From assembly GCA_040398805.1 (NCBI GenBank), contig JBBATK010000005.1, positions 62,001-126,000 on the forward strand: a DNA stretch of 64,000 nt, written 5' to 3'. This DNA is from JBBATK01 sp040398805 (lineage in GTDB: Bacteria; Bacteroidota; Ignavibacteria; Kapaibacteriales; NICIL-2). Both the position numbers and the translations under genes were made by a program. Positions 26,670 through 34,771 of the stretch are shown here, piece by piece. The notes beneath the pieces are model-generated. The model ran no database searches. It was given only the letters and a program-made list of their open reading frames with translations, and was not told where the DNA came from. Each line of letters starts with the position of its first letter. Position 1 is the stretch's first letter.

Positions 26670-27728
26670 ATGAACATGATACTTCTCATCGAATCGAACC
26701 GTGAGCTTGCAGCTCACATGACGGAAGTCTTGCAATTGGCATCGCAAGGGGTGATGCATGCCACGTCCGGACGGGAAGCGGTGAGCATGGCGGTGGAGCA
26801 CCGGCCTGATCTTGTCATGTGCTCGGTGAAGTCCACGAACGTGGACGGCATGAGCGTGCTCCGCATTCTCAAGTCGAATCCGGCAACCATGCAGGTCCCC
26901 TTCATCCTTACCGGCGTAGCATCCGATTACGCGACTCTGCGTCGGTTGATGGAAGCCGGGGCCGACGACGTGCTCTCCACGCCGTGCTCGGATGCTGAAC
27001 TCCTCGGTTCCGTTGCGGCACGGCTGCGGCTTTCCGAATTGCGCAGGTCGCATTCCCTGACGGTGGCCAACGGCAGCGATGAGCACGCCGAGGTGATACC
27101 GATGGACGGTGACCTTTCCGCATTGCGCAAACATGGTCGGGTGAGAAGGTTCAAGAAGAACGAGGTGATCTATCACGAGGACAGTACTCCTCATGCCATC
27201 TATTATGTCGTTCACGGTAAGGTGAAGACTTTCCGTACGCACGAGCTCGGCAAAGAACTCATCACAGGATTGTACGGAGACGGCATGTTCTTCGGTCACA
27301 TCGCCGCGTTGGAAGAGAAGCTTCATACGGATGCGGCTCAAGCGTTGGACGAGAGCGAGGTGATTGTCATTCCGAATACGGAGTTCCTTGGCGTCCTCTT
27401 GCAAAGCGCCGTGATGTCCCACCGATTCCTGCGCATGCTGGCCGATGAGCTGGACAGTAAGGACGACAGCCTGGTGCGGCTGGCCTACAACAGCGTCCGC
27501 AAGCGGGTGGCGGATGCGTTGCTCGCTCTTGAACGACAGTATCATATGTCATCGCCGGACCCGTTCCATATCACGATATCGCGGGAAAACCTGGCGAACC
27601 TTGCCGGAACGGCGACGGAGACGACCATCCGCACCCTTCACGATTTCAAAGAAGAAAAACTCATCGATATCAAAGGAAGTACCATTGAAATCCTGAACCT
27701 GGAGAAACTCAAGACCATGCGGAACTAG
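26670..27728 (+). CDS. CRP/FNR-family regulator with degenerate receiver domain
   Basis: The 352-residue protein joins an N-terminal response-regulator-like domain (about 1-120) to a CRP/FNR cyclic-nucleotide-binding-like domain (about 145-265) and a winged-helix HTH (about 290-345; ISRENLANLAGTATETTIRTL). In the receiver, the phospho-accepting Asp position (PDLVMCS) is Ser52 and the usual C-terminal Lys is Thr (LSTPC), so ordinary phosphorylation is unlikely. No four-Cys Fe-S motif of FNR is visible. The cNMP-like domain has GLYGDGMFFGHIAALEE in the ligand loop. The start at ATG 26670 is preferred over an in-frame TTG at 26646. It stands upstream of genes linked to stress and energy metabolism. 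Confidence 0.85.
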   Translation: MNMILLIESNRELAAHMTEVLQLASQGVMHATSGREAVSMAVEHRPDLVMCSVKSTNVDGMSVLRILKSNPATMQVPFILTGVASDYATLRRLMEAGADDVLSTPCSDAELLGSVAARLRLSELRRSHSLTVANGSDEHAEVIPMDGDLSALRKHGRVRRFKKNEVIYHEDSTPHAIYYVVHGKVKTFRTHELGKELITGLYGDGMFFGHIAALEEKLHTDAAQALDESEVIVIPNTEFLGVLLQSAVMSHRFLRMLADELDSKDDSLVRLAYNSVRKRVADALLALERQYHMSSPDPFHITISRENLANLAGTATETTIRTLHDFKEEKLIDIKGSTIEILNLEKLKTMRN

Positions 27729-27856
27729 GAACATCATCTGACAAGGATCAACCCTATGGATGACGCGCATCATGCAGACACAGGCGGTCCTGCTGCGAGT
27801 TTGCACTCGGCAGGTCCGGCAGTCGAACCAACTATTCACTCGAGACAGGAGGAGTT

Positions 27857-28306
27857 ATGTACACGATAGAGACCGCACGCAGGAAGTGCGGAGTATGGAT
27901 GGATCACGCCGAAGCCCACGTCATGGATATCCATGACATGGATGCTCAGGAGAAGGCCGCCCGGATGGCGACGATCCGGAACGAGCACGAGAGCCGGGAG
28001 CGTTTCGATGGTGAGGGCGCGGACGGAGCGGTGCTCGGACGCCATCGGTCGATGAACACGGAAAGCGTGAAGAACGCCCGGAAGTCCGAGCATCTGCACG
28101 AGTATTATGGTCGCCTTGCCGAGCAGGTACGGGACTATGACGACATCCACGTGTTCGGTCCCACGACCGCTCCGCAGGAGTTCACGAACTATCTGCGCGA
28201 GCACAAGACCTTCAACGAAAAACACATTTCGACGGAGACCACGGACTACATCAGTGCGCCTCAGATGCTTGAACATGTGCGCAAGCATTTCCATATACCG
28301 AATTGA
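27857..28306 (+). CDS. small eRF1-like (BaeRF-type) protein of unknown function
   Basis: The 149-residue protein begins with CGVWMDHAEAHVMD, then HEYYGRLAEQVRDYDDIHVFGPT and FTNYLREHKTFNEKHI. This pattern recalls small bacterial proteins distantly related to the eRF1/Vms1 fold, widespread in Bacteroidota and often beside stress genes; I am not sure of the assignment. No signal peptide is present, so it is cytosolic. A strong Shine-Dalgarno (GGAGGAG) precedes the ATG. It lies between the CRP-type regulator and hsp20. Confidence 0.55.
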   Translation: MYTIETARRKCGVWMDHAEAHVMDIHDMDAQEKAARMATIRNEHESRERFDGEGADGAVLGRHRSMNTESVKNARKSEHLHEYYGRLAEQVRDYDDIHVFGPTTAPQEFTNYLREHKTFNEKHISTETTDYISAPQMLEHVRKHFHIPN

Positions 28307-28423
28307 CAGAGTCCCCCGACGTCACTGCCACGACCGGCCGGCCGGCAGAGGCGTTCATCGGGATGCGTCCACGGAGTATGACGTTCCCCGCACATTCACT
28401 TGTTTCACACTGGGTTACCGACA

Positions 28424-28864
28424 ATGACACTCGTATCAGCAAAGAACGGTGGTCTGATTCCCTCGGTGTTATCAGACTTCTTCAACGCGGACAATTTCTT
28501 TTCTCCGCGCTTTTTCCCCCTCGCATCGAATGAGACGATTCCTTCGGCGAATATCAAGGAGACGGACGGTCAGTTCACGATCGAGCTTGCTGCTCCTGGC
28601 TTTGACAAGAAGGATTTCACCATCAGGCTGGAGGAAGATGTTCTCACGATCGGCGCGGAGAAAAAGGCTGAGAAGCTTGAAGAGAAGGATTCGTACCGTC
28701 GTAAGGAGTTTTCCTACAATTCTTTCTCGCGTTCATTCACCCTTCCGAAGAACGTCGATGGTGACAAGGTGGAAGCATCGTATGAGAACGGTCTCATGAC
28801 CTTGGTCGTTCCGAAGAAAGTCGTCTCGACCGCCGAGAGCACGATGAAAATCCACGTCCGTTGA
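28424..28864 (+). CDS. small heat-shock protein, Hsp20 family
   Basis: The 146-residue product has an alpha-crystallin domain: IKETDGQFTIELAAPGFDKKDFTI, then KEFSYNSFSRSFTLPKNVD and the ENGLMTLVVPKK motif. Such chaperones hold unfolding proteins. Start ATG 28424 gives the usual short N-terminal arm; an in-frame start at 28400 is less likely. It differs clearly from the second Hsp20 at 63601, so they are separate paralogues. The gene lies 47 bp before the PEP synthase gene. Confidence 0.93.
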   Translation: MTLVSAKNGGLIPSVLSDFFNADNFFSPRFFPLASNETIPSANIKETDGQFTIELAAPGFDKKDFTIRLEEDVLTIGAEKKAEKLEEKDSYRRKEFSYNSFSRSFTLPKNVDGDKVEASYENGLMTLVVPKKVVSTAESTMKIHVR

Positions 28865-28911
28865 TCCCCGCTCCCATTCACTACCACGTGTACCTATGAA
28901 AGGCATGCGAA

Positions 28912-31305
28912 ATGTTGACAGATGCACTTGTTTGCAACCTGGCTGATGTCTCTCTCGACGACATCGCCATCGTCGGCGGAAAGAACGCCTCGCTCGGAGA
29001 GATGATACGTCATCTGTCACCACTGGGCGTGCGCGTACCGCTCGGCTTCTGTACGACGGCGCATGCCTTTCGGCGGTTCTTGAAGGACAACGACCTCGTG
29101 GAGCCCATTGCGGGACTCCTCGCCACGCTCGATACGACGGACCTCTCGAACCTTTCTTCGGTGGCCGGCGATATCCGGAGTCTGATCCTTGCCGCGCCTT
29201 TGCCGGACGACATGGTCCGGGCCTGTGCGGAAGCCATGCGCGACGCGTATATGGAAACGGGCGCGCTCGCAGTGCGGAGCAGTGCCACGGCGGAAGACCT
29301 GCCCGATGCGAGTTTCGCAGGACAGCACGATTCGTTTCTCAACATCAGGACCCACGAAGGCCTGATGTCCGCCATACGCCGCTGCTACGCATCCCTCTAC
29401 AACGACCGCGCGGTGAAGTACCGTCTGGACCACGGTTTCGACCATGCTAGCGTGGCCATTTCCGTGGGTGTGCAATACCTCGTGCGCTCGGATCTCGGCA
29501 GTTCGGGCGTCGCGTTCTCCGTGGATCCCGATTCGGGATGCGAACAGTTCCTGTATGTCACCGGAGCATGGGGTCTGTGCGAAACCGTCGTGCAAGGTGC
29601 GGTGAACCCGGATGAATACTATTTCTACAAACCGAACATCGGCACGGAGAAACGCTCGCTCGTGTACCGTCGATGCGGCGAGAAGGCCGTCATGATGATT
29701 CTCGAGACGGCGCGCGGCGCCACACGTCCCGTGGCCACGATCACAACACCGCACGGTCAGACCAAAGCCTGGACGCTGACGATGCCGCAAGCCGAGCAGC
29801 TGGCGCGGTGGTGCATGCTCATCGAACAGCATTACGGTCGGACCATGGATATCGAGTGGGCCTGCGATGGAACCACGAACGAGCTGTTCATCATCCAAGC
29901 GCGACCGATGACGTCGCACATCGGGGAGGCGAGCGCGAGTACGCAGACCTTCACGTTGAGCGGTACGTCGCGCATCCTGTGTAAAGGCAATGCCGTCGGA
30001 CGCCGCATCGTGAGCGGTCCGGCACGGGTCATCACGTCCTTGGCCGACGCCCCGCGAGTGAACCCGGGCGACATCATCGTGGCCCATATCACGAATCCGG
30101 ATTGGAACGCTCTTCTTCGCAAAGCCGTGGGCATCGTGACCGATGTGGGCGGTCGTACCAGTCATGCCTCCATCATCGCGCGTGAACTGGGCATACCCGC
30201 AGTGGTGGGAACGATGAATGCGACGGAGATACTCCACGACGGACAGGTCATCACGCTAAGCTGCCTGCCCGGACAGGAGGGAAGGGTGTACGAGGGTGCG
30301 TTGGAATGGACCGTCCGTGAGGAGGCGTTGATGAAGACGCCGATCACGGAAACTTCGGCCATGCTCATCCTTGCCGATCCCGACCGGGCTCCGGAACTGT
30401 CGCGTCTGCCGAATGCCGGTGTCGGACTCATGCGCATGGAGTTCGTCATCGCGAACACCATTCGCGTGCATCCGATGGCCTTGGTTCGTTTCGATGAACT
30501 CGAACAACGCTCGGAGAAGGAGGTCATCGCGGACCTTACGATGAACTATCCCGACAAGAAGGAGTTCTTCATCGAGAAGTTGTCGGAAGCGATCGCCATG
30601 GTCGCTGCGTCCTTCCACCCGAAGGATGTGATCGTCCGCATGAGCGACTTCAAGACGAACGAGTACGCGCAGCTTATCGGTGGCGCGGCCTTCGAGCCGA
30701 AGGAGGAAAATCCCATGCTGGGCTTTCGCGGAGCGTCGCGGTATTACCACGAAGCCTATCGCGAAGCGTTCGCTTTGGAATGCTTGGCCGTGCGACGCGT
30801 TCGTGAGGACATGGGGCTCACGAATGTGAAAGTGATGATCCCGTTCTGCAGGACCGTGCAGGAGGGTGTGCGCGTGCTCGAGGAAATGAGCGGACACGGC
30901 CTTCGTCGTGGCGAGAACGGTTTGGAAGTGTACGTCATGGCCGAGATTCCGAGCAACGTGTTGCGGGCCGCCGAGTTCGCGACCATCTTCGATGGGTTCT
31001 CCATCGGTTCGAACGATCTGACCCAGTTGACGCTCGGGGTGGATCGGGACTCCACGCTCGTGAGTGATCTTTTCGACGAGCGCGATCCCGCCGTTACGGA
31101 CATGCTGCGCAGGATGATACGAGAGGCACGCCTTGCCGGTCGAAAGATCGGTCTGTGCGGTCAAGCGCCCAGCGATTTCCCCGAAGTGGCGCGGTTCCTT
31201 GTCCGCGAAGGAATAGATTCCATTTCCTTCACCCCGGATGCATTACTCACAGGGATTCGGAACATCGTTCGCGCGGAGCAGGAACGAGACGATCCCGATT
31301 CATGA
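28912..31305 (+). CDS. ppsA: phosphoenolpyruvate synthase
   Basis: The 797-residue enzyme converts pyruvate and ATP to phosphoenolpyruvate, AMP and phosphate. Domains in order: nucleotide-binding (about 1-340; GGKNASLGEMIRHL, AVRSSATAEDLPDASFAGQHDS), the swivelling phosphohistidine domain (GIVTDVGGRTSHASIIARELG), and the C-terminal PEP/pyruvate-binding barrel (LGFRGASRY, SIGSNDLTQLTLGVDRDS, and the active-site Cys in GLCGQAPSD). Length and motifs are canonical for PpsA. It follows hsp20 and precedes an SDR by 16 bp, so the three may be co-transcribed. Confidence 0.95.
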   Translation: MLTDALVCNLADVSLDDIAIVGGKNASLGEMIRHLSPLGVRVPLGFCTTAHAFRRFLKDNDLVEPIAGLLATLDTTDLSNLSSVAGDIRSLILAAPLPDDMVRACAEAMRDAYMETGALAVRSSATAEDLPDASFAGQHDSFLNIRTHEGLMSAIRRCYASLYNDRAVKYRLDHGFDHASVAISVGVQYLVRSDLGSSGVAFSVDPDSGCEQFLYVTGAWGLCETVVQGAVNPDEYYFYKPNIGTEKRSLVYRRCGEKAVMMILETARGATRPVATITTPHGQTKAWTLTMPQAEQLARWCMLIEQHYGRTMDIEWACDGTTNELFIIQARPMTSHIGEASASTQTFTLSGTSRILCKGNAVGRRIVSGPARVITSLADAPRVNPGDIIVAHITNPDWNALLRKAVGIVTDVGGRTSHASIIARELGIPAVVGTMNATEILHDGQVITLSCLPGQEGRVYEGALEWTVREEALMKTPITETSAMLILADPDRAPELSRLPNAGVGLMRMEFVIANTIRVHPMALVRFDELEQRSEKEVIADLTMNYPDKKEFFIEKLSEAIAMVAASFHPKDVIVRMSDFKTNEYAQLIGGAAFEPKEENPMLGFRGASRYYHEAYREAFALECLAVRRVREDMGLTNVKVMIPFCRTVQEGVRVLEEMSGHGLRRGENGLEVYVMAEIPSNVLRAAEFATIFDGFSIGSNDLTQLTLGVDRDSTLVSDLFDERDPAVTDMLRRMIREARLAGRKIGLCGQAPSDFPEVARFLVREGIDSISFTPDALLTGIRNIVRAEQERDDPDS

Positions 31306-31321
31306 TTATACGGAGTCCGAT

Positions 31322-32077
31322 ATGAAAAAGATGTTCGCGAACAGGGTGGCATTCGTCACCGGCGGTTCGTTCGGCATAGGCCGTGCCACGGCGCTCGCGT
31401 TCGCGCGGAACGGCGCACAGGTGTGTGTGGCGGATTGGAGCGACGACCATTCGACGGTGGAGCTCATCAAGTCTGAAGGCGGCGACGCCATCCATGTCCA
31501 CTGCAACGTCCGCAATGCCGCCGAGGTTGAGGCGGCGGTGAAGGCCACCGTCACCGCCTTCGGTCGTTTGGACTATGCCTTCAATAACGCCGGCGTGGAA
31601 GGTGGTTCGGCCTCCACCCATGAATGCACGGAAGAGAACTGGGATGATGTCCTTGATATCAATCTCAAGGGAGTATGGTTGTGCATGAAGTACCAGATTC
31701 CCGCGATGATGGAGCATGGCAAAGGAGCCATCGTCAATTGCGCGTCCGTGGCGGGATTGGTGGGCTTTGCCGGACTCCCCGCGTACTGCGCCTCGAAGCA
31801 CGGTATCGTGGGTCTCACGAAGGGAGCCGCTATCGAATACGCGAAAACCGGCCTCCGCATCAACGCGGTGTGTCCGGGTGTGATTCGCACGCCGATGATC
31901 GATCGCTTCACAGGCAAGGACAAAGCGGCGGAGAAAGCCTTCGAGGACATGGAGCCCGTGGGCCGTATGGGCGAACCCGAAGAGGTGGCAGAAGCCGTCA
32001 TCTGGTTGTGCGCGGACGCATCATCCTTCGTGACGGGTCATGCACTGGCCGTGGACGGTGGATGGATCGCCAAGTAA
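31322..32077 (+). CDS. short-chain dehydrogenase/reductase (glucose dehydrogenase-like)
   Basis: The 251-residue SDR has the NAD(P)-binding TGGSFGIGRATAL motif, NNAGVEGGS, and the catalytic Ser...Tyr-x-x-x-Lys in SVAGLVGFAGLPAYCASKHG. The C-terminal region (VCPGVIRTPMIDR, then EVAEAVIWLCADASSFVTGHALAVDGG) is typical of classical SDRs acting on alcohols or sugars. ATG 31322 is chosen because the in-frame extension upstream lies inside ppsA. Substrate unknown. Confidence 0.88.
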   Translation: MKKMFANRVAFVTGGSFGIGRATALAFARNGAQVCVADWSDDHSTVELIKSEGGDAIHVHCNVRNAAEVEAAVKATVTAFGRLDYAFNNAGVEGGSASTHECTEENWDDVLDINLKGVWLCMKYQIPAMMEHGKGAIVNCASVAGLVGFAGLPAYCASKHGIVGLTKGAAIEYAKTGLRINAVCPGVIRTPMIDRFTGKDKAAEKAFEDMEPVGRMGEPEEVAEAVIWLCADASSFVTGHALAVDGGWIAK

Positions 32078-32137
32078 ACGTCGCGTCGGCAAATGGCGTC
32101 TACCATACACATGTCCACAACGAGAGGAGGATGCGGG

Positions 32138-33727
32138 ATGAAAAGGTTGCTTGTTCTGATCGGTATGGTGATCGTGAATCTCTGCGCGCATGCGCAGGAC
32201 GAGAGGGAGCTGTTGCGCTCCTTCATGCGGTCCGACAGCGAGTTCGTCGATGTGCTTGCCTTGGCCGAAGATGACGTCCAGACCTCATGGCTGGTGGCTT
32301 CCTCTGCAGGCGAAGCCGTAGCACGCCTTTCAACGCTGCAGGAACAGTCGCAGTCGCGCTTCACCGCTCTTGCGCAGGGATATGCGCGAGAGACGCAGAC
32401 GGACATGTGGAACGTAAGCAGGTATGCCGACCTTGTCGATCGTCTGTCCGGCGCTCCGGTCTCCGATGCCGAACTCAACTCCCTGATGGCGGGTGTGCCC
32501 GGCGACGTCCAACAATCCGTTCGGCGTCTACTGAGAGAATCACCGGAGATGTTTACGAAGATGAATGGTGTGCGCAAGGAGTTCGAACGAGGGTACGAGG
32601 AGATCGTGCGTTCGTATCCGGACTCGGTGCGACGTTCGCTCAATGCCCTGCGTTCCAATCCCGAAGTCTTGGCCCTCATGAACGATAACATGAGAAGCAC
32701 GGTGTTGCTCGGAGACCTCTACAAACGCGATGCCCGGACCCTGCGTGATGCATTGAAGGAACGGAACAGGGAACTCCTTGCCCGAAAGGCCGGCGACGTC
32801 CGTGAGTGGCAGAACAAACTCGACGCCGATGCCGACGCCCGCAAGGAGCTGCAACAGAGCGCCGAGGAGTTCGCGCAGGAGGAGGGACGCGGGGAGACGA
32901 CCATCGTCGCCGTTGCTCCGCCCGAACCGGTGCGCGTGATATCGTATGCGTATTGGACGGGCTACCCATGGTGGTACAGCTCACCGGTATGGTATCCGTA
33001 TCCGCTGTGGTATCATACGGGATATGCGATGGTGGGCGGACGCTGGGTGTGGTACGGAACGCCGTCGTGGTTCTTCCTGCGCTGGCATTTCCGTCATTAC
33101 CGTCACATTACTTCCTGTCCGAACCTCACCAATATCTATCTGGACTTCTGGTTGTTCGGTCCGCCGCGCTACAACCCCTGGTGCCGGTGGGAGACACGGC
33201 ATTGGTACGGGTATTTCGGACCGCGATTCGCCCCCGATTTCCGGTGGGACCGTGCTCGTCGCATTGCGCGACTGCGCGCGTTCGCACCCGTGGGAGATTT
33301 TCCACGACGACCCAGCGATCCACCGCGTCACCGTGTTCCCGGCATGCCCGATCAGCGTCCCATGAAGCCCCTTCAACCCATGCAGCCGCCTTCTGCGCGT
33401 CCGTCGACACCGCCATGGACGCCTCCCGCAGCGCCACGTCCGGAACGTCCGGCTGCACCCGGACGCTCTCCTGCACGGGACCGGGCTCCTATTCCCGATC
33501 GCGCACCTATTCCCGATCGCGCACCTATTCCCGATCGCGCACCTGTTCCCGATCGCGCACCTGTTCCCGATCGCGCACCTGTTCCCGATCGCGCGCCGAC
33601 GCCACCACCGGCTCCGCCGCGCATGCCGAATAGTCGACCGCGACCGACGTTTTCACCACAACCCAAAGCGCAGCCTGCGCCGTCTCGCGCACCCTCGTCC
33701 GACGAGAAGCCGGGCGGTATTCCGTAG
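32138..33727 (+). CDS. secreted protein with Trp/Tyr-rich core and DRAPxP repeat tail
   Basis: I do not recognise this 529-residue protein. Seen: a signal peptide (LLVLIGMVIVNLCAHA), a charged helical segment (about 20-260), a Trp/Tyr/Pro-rich middle (WTGYPWWYSSPVWYPYPLWY onwards, about 270-400), and a Pro/Arg-rich tail with seven DRAPxP units. A strong Shine-Dalgarno (GAGAGGAGG) precedes the ATG at 32138, ruling out the longer frame. The composition suggests an extracytoplasmic, perhaps cell-wall or outer-membrane associated protein. No homologous family can be named from sequence alone. Confidence 0.6.
   Translation: MKRLLVLIGMVIVNLCAHAQDERELLRSFMRSDSEFVDVLALAEDDVQTSWLVASSAGEAVARLSTLQEQSQSRFTALAQGYARETQTDMWNVSRYADLVDRLSGAPVSDAELNSLMAGVPGDVQQSVRRLLRESPEMFTKMNGVRKEFERGYEEIVRSYPDSVRRSLNALRSNPEVLALMNDNMRSTVLLGDLYKRDARTLRDALKERNRELLARKAGDVREWQNKLDADADARKELQQSAEEFAQEEGRGETTIVAVAPPEPVRVISYAYWTGYPWWYSSPVWYPYPLWYHTGYAMVGGRWVWYGTPSWFFLRWHFRHYRHITSCPNLTNIYLDFWLFGPPRYNPWCRWETRHWYGYFGPRFAPDFRWDRARRIARLRAFAPVGDFPRRPSDPPRHRVPGMPDQRPMKPLQPMQPPSARPSTPPWTPPAAPRPERPAAPGRSPARDRAPIPDRAPIPDRAPIPDRAPVPDRAPVPDRAPVPDRAPTPPPAPPRMPNSRPRPTFSPQPKAQPAPSRAPSSDEKPGGIP
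33479..33604 (+). repeat. seven 18-bp tandem repeats encoding DRAPxP
   Basis: Near-identical 18-bp units (GATCGCGCACCTATTCCC type) are repeated in frame, coding DRAPIP three times, wait-free DRAPIP/DRAPVP variants, and a last DRAPTP. Two third-position differences and an ATT/GTT change separate blocks, pointing to recent slippage. They form the Pro-rich tail of the envelope protein. Confidence 0.9.
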
Positions 33728-33799
33728 ATTCCCGTGCAGAGCGGAATCGTCAGATAACCTGACTCTTTCCCGCGTGTCTCACTATCCGTTGCACCTGTC

Positions 33800-34771
33800 A
33801 TGAACACAATCGGTGTCCTTACCTCCGGTGGCGATGCACCGGGCCTGAACGCATGCATCCGTTCCATCGTCCGTGCATGTACGTACCACGGCAAGCGCTG
33901 TGTGGGCATCCACAATGGCTTCGAGGGGATGATAGCGGGCGAATTCGAAGACCTCAGCAATGAGTCCGTTTCCGATATCATCCGTCGCGGTGGCACGCTG
34001 CTGAAGTCCACGCGCAGCACGCGCTTCACGACGCCGGAGGGAAGGTCTCACGCTCGCGAGCAACTCCGTGGTCATGCCATCGACGCGCTGATCCTTCTGG
34101 GCGGAGACGGCAGCTTCTCCGGTGCGCGGGCGTTTCTCGCTGAGCATCCCTTTCCTCTTGTGGCCATTCCGAAGACCATCGATAACGATCTGGCCGGCAC
34201 GGACGCTTCCATAGGATACGATACGGCATGCAACACGGCGATGGAGGCGATGGACAAGATCCGGGATACCGCCGAGTCGCATAACAAGATCTTCTTCGTC
34301 GAGGTCATGGGCCGTGATGCAGGGTTCATCGCCTTCCGCAGCGGACTCAGCGTCGGGGCGGAAGCGATCTACATCCCCGAGACGCACAACAATCTCGATC
34401 ACCTCTACTCCCTTATCGAAAGCAACCAGGCGGGCAGGCAGCATTCCATTCTGGTGGTCGTTGCCGAGGGCGACGAGGGCGGCGGCGCTGCGCAGCTGGC
34501 GAAGGATATCACGACGCGGTATCCGCACTACGACGCCCGTGTTTCCATCCTCGGTCACATCCAACGCGGAGGGTCGCCGTCGTGTGCGGACCGGGTCCTT
34601 GCGTCCAAACTCGGCGTCGCCGCCGTGCAGGCGCTCGCGGACGGATTCTCGAATGTCATGGTCGGCGACATCAATGGCGAGGTCCGCATCTCGCCGCTTT
34701 CCCATGGCGTCAAACGTCGGTTGAATGTCACACCCGAGCTCTCGCAGCTCTTACGGATACTCTCTGCGTGA
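33800..34771 (+). CDS. pfkA: ATP-dependent 6-phosphofructokinase
   Basis: The 323-residue glycolytic enzyme phosphorylates fructose 6-phosphate. Seen: LTSGGDAPGLNACIRS, the ATP site LLGGDGSFSGA, the catalytic PKTIDNDLAGTDASIGYDTA, EVMGRDAGFIA and the effector-binding GHIQRGGSPSCADRVLAS. Length matches bacterial PfkA. Its stop codon overlaps the ppk1 start (TGATG), indicating translational coupling of glycolysis with polyphosphate synthesis. Confidence 0.96.
   Translation: MNTIGVLTSGGDAPGLNACIRSIVRACTYHGKRCVGIHNGFEGMIAGEFEDLSNESVSDIIRRGGTLLKSTRSTRFTTPEGRSHAREQLRGHAIDALILLGGDGSFSGARAFLAEHPFPLVAIPKTIDNDLAGTDASIGYDTACNTAMEAMDKIRDTAESHNKIFFVEVMGRDAGFIAFRSGLSVGAEAIYIPETHNNLDHLYSLIESNQAGRQHSILVVVAEGDEGGGAAQLAKDITTRYPHYDARVSILGHIQRGGSPSCADRVLASKLGVAAVQALADGFSNVMVGDINGEVRISPLSHGVKRRLNVTPELSQLLRILSA

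Noticed and set aside
33479..33604. CRISPR-like regular repeats
   Set aside because: Units are contiguous, in frame, 18 bp long and have no spacers; they encode a Pro-rich protein tail.
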